The notes below the pieces were generated by a model. It was not told the origin of the DNA, ran no database searches, and worked only from the letters and a program-made list of their open reading frames with translations. Positions 6,897-8,574 of a stretch of DNA of 8,574 nt are shown piece after piece (the stretch's first letter is position 1; each line of letters begins with the position of its first letter). The position numbers and the translations under genes were made by a program. This DNA is from Nitrosotalea sp. (GTDB lineage: Archaea > Thermoproteota > Nitrososphaeria > Nitrososphaerales > Nitrosopumilaceae): NCBI GenBank assembly GCA_031296345.1, contig JARLFW010000011.1, positions 1 to 8,574 on the forward strand, in the 5' to 3' direction.

Positions 6897-7022
6897 TCAG
6901 GTGATTTTCTGGATAATCAAAGAATGTAATCCTGAAGCGTACGTTTCATAACCCGGAGAATAGGCATGAGCAATACAGCATTTATCTCCGCGGTAATCCG
7001 TAATCATGAAATCTTTCTTTTT
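6897..7022 (-). pseudogene. In-frame 41-codon tail of the soluble receptor beyond its stop codon
   Basis: After the TAA at 7023-7025 the same frame stays open for 41 codons to TGA 6897-6899, followed at once by a second stop, TAA 6894-6896. The tail reads RGDKCCIAHAYSPGYETYAS in its middle and ends GLHSLIIQKIT. From memory of the family, SPGYETY plus a short hydrophobic strand is the conserved C-terminus of these Cache-type proteins, so the tail is most likely the gene's true end, separated by a nonsense codon. The stop falls in a run of 6 T and 7 A on the coding strand. Because the frame is unchanged, a single homopolymer indel does not explain it. Readthrough, recent inactivation or a base-call error remain open. 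Confidence 0.72.
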
Positions 7023-8066
7023 TTAAAAAAGTATGTTTCTTCCAAGAAACTCAATTTTATCGTCAAGTATAAGGTCTTTAGAGTCTGCAAAAATAAGACC
7101 GTCATCATCAACTATGCATATTCTAGTACTATGTTTTTCCTCATCGATGAGATGGGCTTGCTTTACAATTTTTTGTGCCAAGTCCTCCCATCTAAAAAAC
7201 GCGCCCAATACGCCTATTATTTTACCATGTTGATATCCTCCCTCACGAACCGCACATGAAAAAACAAGACTTACTTCATTATTTACTAAAGTATTTCTGC
7301 TAACCTTTTGGAAGCCAAATTCTTTTCCATTGGTAGTTCTCATAGCACTATCAAACCATTCTGAGTTTTTTACATTCATGCCAACCGAACAAGTATTTTC
7401 AGGCATTCCATTTGCTACAATGTTTCCATCTAAATCACACAATACTAGATCAAAATATACGGTATAGGAATTTAATATAATACTAAAACGTTTTTCGGCC
7501 AGATCATAGCTGCTTTTTGTCTTTCTTGTCAATGCGTTTACCACGCCATCATCTGTAGCCCACCAACTGACATCAACTGATCTTTCAAAGAGATTCCTAT
7601 CAATGATATCTATATTTGTCAGTGCAAGATCAGATAAACGAGTTCCTCTAACATTAGTAGCTTGCACTCTTATCAAATTTTCTAATTCACTTAAAGCATC
7701 ACGACTTTCAATACGCATTTTTTTATTTACTATTCCTATTTTATTAGAAAGATCATTCATTTGCTCTGCTACTACTGAGAATGTCTTTCCAGCTAAACCT
7801 GCCCTGCTGGCTTCAATTCGAGCGTTTATTGCAATCATCTGTGTTTGTCCATTTAGTTTTCCAATTTCGTGAATTGCAGAATCTACTTTATTTTTCAACA
7901 TTTGTGATAATTCGGCAACCCGCTCCAGTGTAAAGTTATTTTTATCCATTTGCAAAGTTAGTTCAGAGTCAACCCCATTTTTTAGATTTTTAGATTTACT
8001 CAATTGCATATCAGAATTCATCCAAATCCCCATGTTTTTCAAATAATTGGAATTGACAAGAGACAT
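7023..8066 (-). CDS. Soluble receptor-like protein: short MCP tip followed by Cache/PAS-like domain, ended by an in-frame TAA
   Basis: The 347 residues have no hydrophobic segment, so the protein is probably cytoplasmic. Residues about 48-118 form helices with a receptor tip, QTQMIAINARIEASRAGLAG (74-93), then KTFSVVAEQMNDLS. They resemble the CheW/CheA-binding hairpin but are much shorter than a normal signalling domain, with little room for methylation helices. From about 145 on, NIDIIDRNLFERSVDVSWWA (151-170) and a mixed alpha/beta region (FDLVLCDLDGNIVANG, 205-220; ICIVDDDGLIFADS, 316-329) resemble a known family of receptor-like proteins with a C-terminal Cache-type sensor. Such a protein could report a cytoplasmic ligand to the array. 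Translation stops at TAA 7023-7025, but homologous-looking sequence continues in frame (next entry). ATG 8064-8066 is the start, and a TATA-like box lies 27-36 bases upstream. Confidence 0.82.
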   Translation of the reverse strand: MSLVNSNYLKNMGIWMNSDMQLSKSKNLKNGVDSELTLQMDKNNFTLERVAELSQMLKNKVDSAIHEIGKLNGQTQMIAINARIEASRAGLAGKTFSVVAEQMNDLSNKIGIVNKKMRIESRDALSELENLIRVQATNVRGTRLSDLALTNIDIIDRNLFERSVDVSWWATDDGVVNALTRKTKSSYDLAEKRFSIILNSYTVYFDLVLCDLDGNIVANGMPENTCSVGMNVKNSEWFDSAMRTTNGKEFGFQKVSRNTLVNNEVSLVFSCAVREGGYQHGKIIGVLGAFFRWEDLAQKIVKQAHLIDEEKHSTRICIVDDDGLIFADSKDLILDDKIEFLGRNILF

Positions 8067-8092
8067 TTTGCATTAGAAATTCATAGTATCAT

Positions 8093-8102
8093 ATTCTTAT
8101 AG
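8093..8102 (-). promoter_or_regulatory. Candidate TATA box of the soluble receptor gene
   Basis: CTATAAGAAT on the minus strand is centred about 32 bases before the ATG at 8066, which would give a leader of only a few bases. No ribosome binding site is seen near the start, in keeping with a near-leaderless message. Confidence 0.4.
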
Positions 8103-8167
8103 GATATCGTCTGTTTAGCCCAAACATACAGAAAAAGCATGGTCTTCAAGGTATTGAAAATGAATTA

Positions 8168-8188
8168 GATAATTATTTCATAATTATC
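8168..8188. repeat. Perfect 9-bp inverted repeat, operator-like
   Basis: GATAATTAT (8168-8176) and ATAATTATC (8180-8188) are exact reverse complements separated by TTC. The form fits a site for a dimeric helix-turn-helix regulator. It is about 70 bases upstream of the minus-strand TATA candidate and about 110 bases upstream of the plus-strand one. AT-richness makes chance palindromes more likely, but 9 of 9 paired bases with a 3-base spacer is unusual. Confidence 0.45.
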
Positions 8189-8295
8189 CGTACTGACAGA
8201 AAATGGAGGTATATAGACACACATATCACTCCTTGGCAAGTTCAAACTTGACACTGGCGCTTAGGATAGACCCTTCAAAATTACCCAGATACTTA

Positions 8296-8306
8296 GCATA
8301 TAAAGA
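8296..8306 (+). promoter_or_regulatory. Candidate TATA box of the archaellin gene
   Basis: GCATATAAAGA is the best TATA-like match upstream of the archaellin start. With the usual spacing transcription would begin near 8327 and leave a leader of about 60 bases. A weaker alternative, TTTAGA at 8344-8349, would give a leader of about 18 bases. Confidence 0.45.
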
Positions 8307-8389
8307 ACAAAATGGGATCCGTAATAGAACCCAGTTCGATCAATTTAGACAGACGGGTGGATAATACAGACTAGTTAGATTCCAAATTA

Positions 8390-8574
8390 ATGACGACTTC
8401 CATAAGAAGTAGAAAGACTCGTAGAGGAGTCATCGGTATAGAGTCTGCAATAGTTATGATAGCATTCGTAATCGTTGCTGCAGCTTTAGCCTTTGTCGTC
8501 CTTAACATGGGTTTTTCAACAACACAAAAGGCAAAGACAGCAATTTCATCTTCTGTCACAGAGTCCAGTAGTGC
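8390..8574 (+). CDS. arlB: Archaellin, archaellum filament subunit (N-terminal part, cut by right edge)
   Basis: This is the structural subunit of the archaeal motility filament, assembled at the cell surface from pre-archaellin processed by the class III signal peptidase PibD/FlaK. The 61 complete codons show the diagnostic N-terminus: a short basic leader ([12 protein letters not shown]), predicted cleavage after G13, then the hydrophobic assembly helix [20 protein letters not shown], ending FVVLNMGF. Glu at +5 of the mature protein (GIES) is conserved in this class. The helix forms the filament core. The C-terminal globular domain lies outside the window. ATG 8390-8392 gives the expected 13-residue leader; no ribosome binding site is close. 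It is divergent from the chemotaxis genes whose output it executes. Related class III pilins are possible, but the VVLNMG end is typical of archaellins. Confidence 0.93.
   Translation, partial: MTTSIRSRKTRRGVIGIESAIVMIAFVIVAAALAFVVLNMGFSTTQKAKTAISSSVTESSS

Larger units (their letters stand above)
8067..8389. other. Divergent intergenic region between soluble receptor and archaellin genes
   Basis: These 323 bases separate two divergent genes. They hold a TATA-like box for each direction (8093-8102 minus, 8296-8306 plus) and a perfect inverted repeat (8168-8188) between them. A 53-codon plus-strand ORF (8203-8364) is present, but no ribosome binding site, overlap or recognisable family supports it. 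No RNA gene is seen. Confidence 0.6.

Noticed and set aside
7018..7030. Frameshift in the homopolymer tract of the soluble receptor gene
   Set aside because: I first suspected a frameshift, but the conserved-looking tail is in the same frame as the upstream ORF, so the break is a nonsense codon and not a shift.
6966..7259. 97-codon plus-strand ORF
   Set aside because: It is antisense to the soluble receptor gene and its tail, which have clear family motifs. The AT-rich frame has no supporting signal.
8203..8364. 53-codon plus-strand ORF (MEVYRHTYHS...) upstream of archaellin
   Set aside because: It has no ribosome binding site, no recognised family and no overlap with neighbours, and the best archaellin TATA box lies inside it. 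A frame this short opens by chance.
8371..8559. 62-codon minus-strand ORF at the right edge
   Set aside because: It is antisense to the archaellin N-terminus, which carries an unmistakable class III signal peptide and assembly helix.
1..8574. CRISPR array, tRNA, rRNA, insertion sequence or defence system
   Set aside because: There are no regularly spaced repeats, no cloverleaf or rRNA-like segments, and no transposase or nuclease motifs. The only long repeat is the cheW/cheY duplication, which has no mobile-element ends.

Overview
The window looks like a low-GC archaeal chromosome segment, most likely from a Nitrososphaerota (Thaumarchaeota) ammonia oxidiser of the Nitrosopumilales type. The archaeal assignment rests on an archaellin N-terminus with a class III (prepilin-like) signal peptide at the right edge, TATA-like boxes about 24-32 bases upstream of starts, and Shine-Dalgarno sites of the GAGGTG/GGTGA kind. 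The family-level placement is an inference from AT-richness and gene set, not from a search.

Most of the window (about 6750 down to 1, minus strand) is one tightly packed chemotaxis operon. In transcription order it holds: a transmembrane receptor without a sensor domain (5385-6746), cheW, cheY, cheB, cheA, cheC, an unannotated 30-codon ORF bridging cheC and cheR, cheR, and after a 219-base gap the first 38 codons of a second cheY that runs off the left edge. Gene junctions are 4-8 base overlaps or gaps of 1-12 bases. The second cheY is preceded by a relic of the 3' end of cheW, so the cheW/cheY junction is present twice about 4.8 kb apart. Positions 1-143 match 4789-4931 with two mismatches.

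Upstream of the operon, also on the minus strand, lies a soluble receptor-like gene (7023-8066). It has a short MCP signalling tip near its N-terminus and a Cache/PAS-like region after it. An in-frame TAA stops it, yet the same frame then continues for 41 codons carrying what looks like the family's conserved C-terminal motif. The gene is therefore either recently broken, missequenced, or read through.

A 323-base divergent intergenic region (8067-8389), with a perfect 9-bp inverted repeat and candidate promoters for both directions, separates it from an archaellin gene on the plus strand that is cut by the right edge.

Together the genes form a full signalling path: receptors feed CheW/CheA, CheA phosphorylates CheY and CheB, CheR and CheB set receptor methylation, CheC is a likely CheY-P phosphatase, and the output is the archaellum whose filament subunit begins at 8390. 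CheD and the archaeal adaptor CheF are not in the window.
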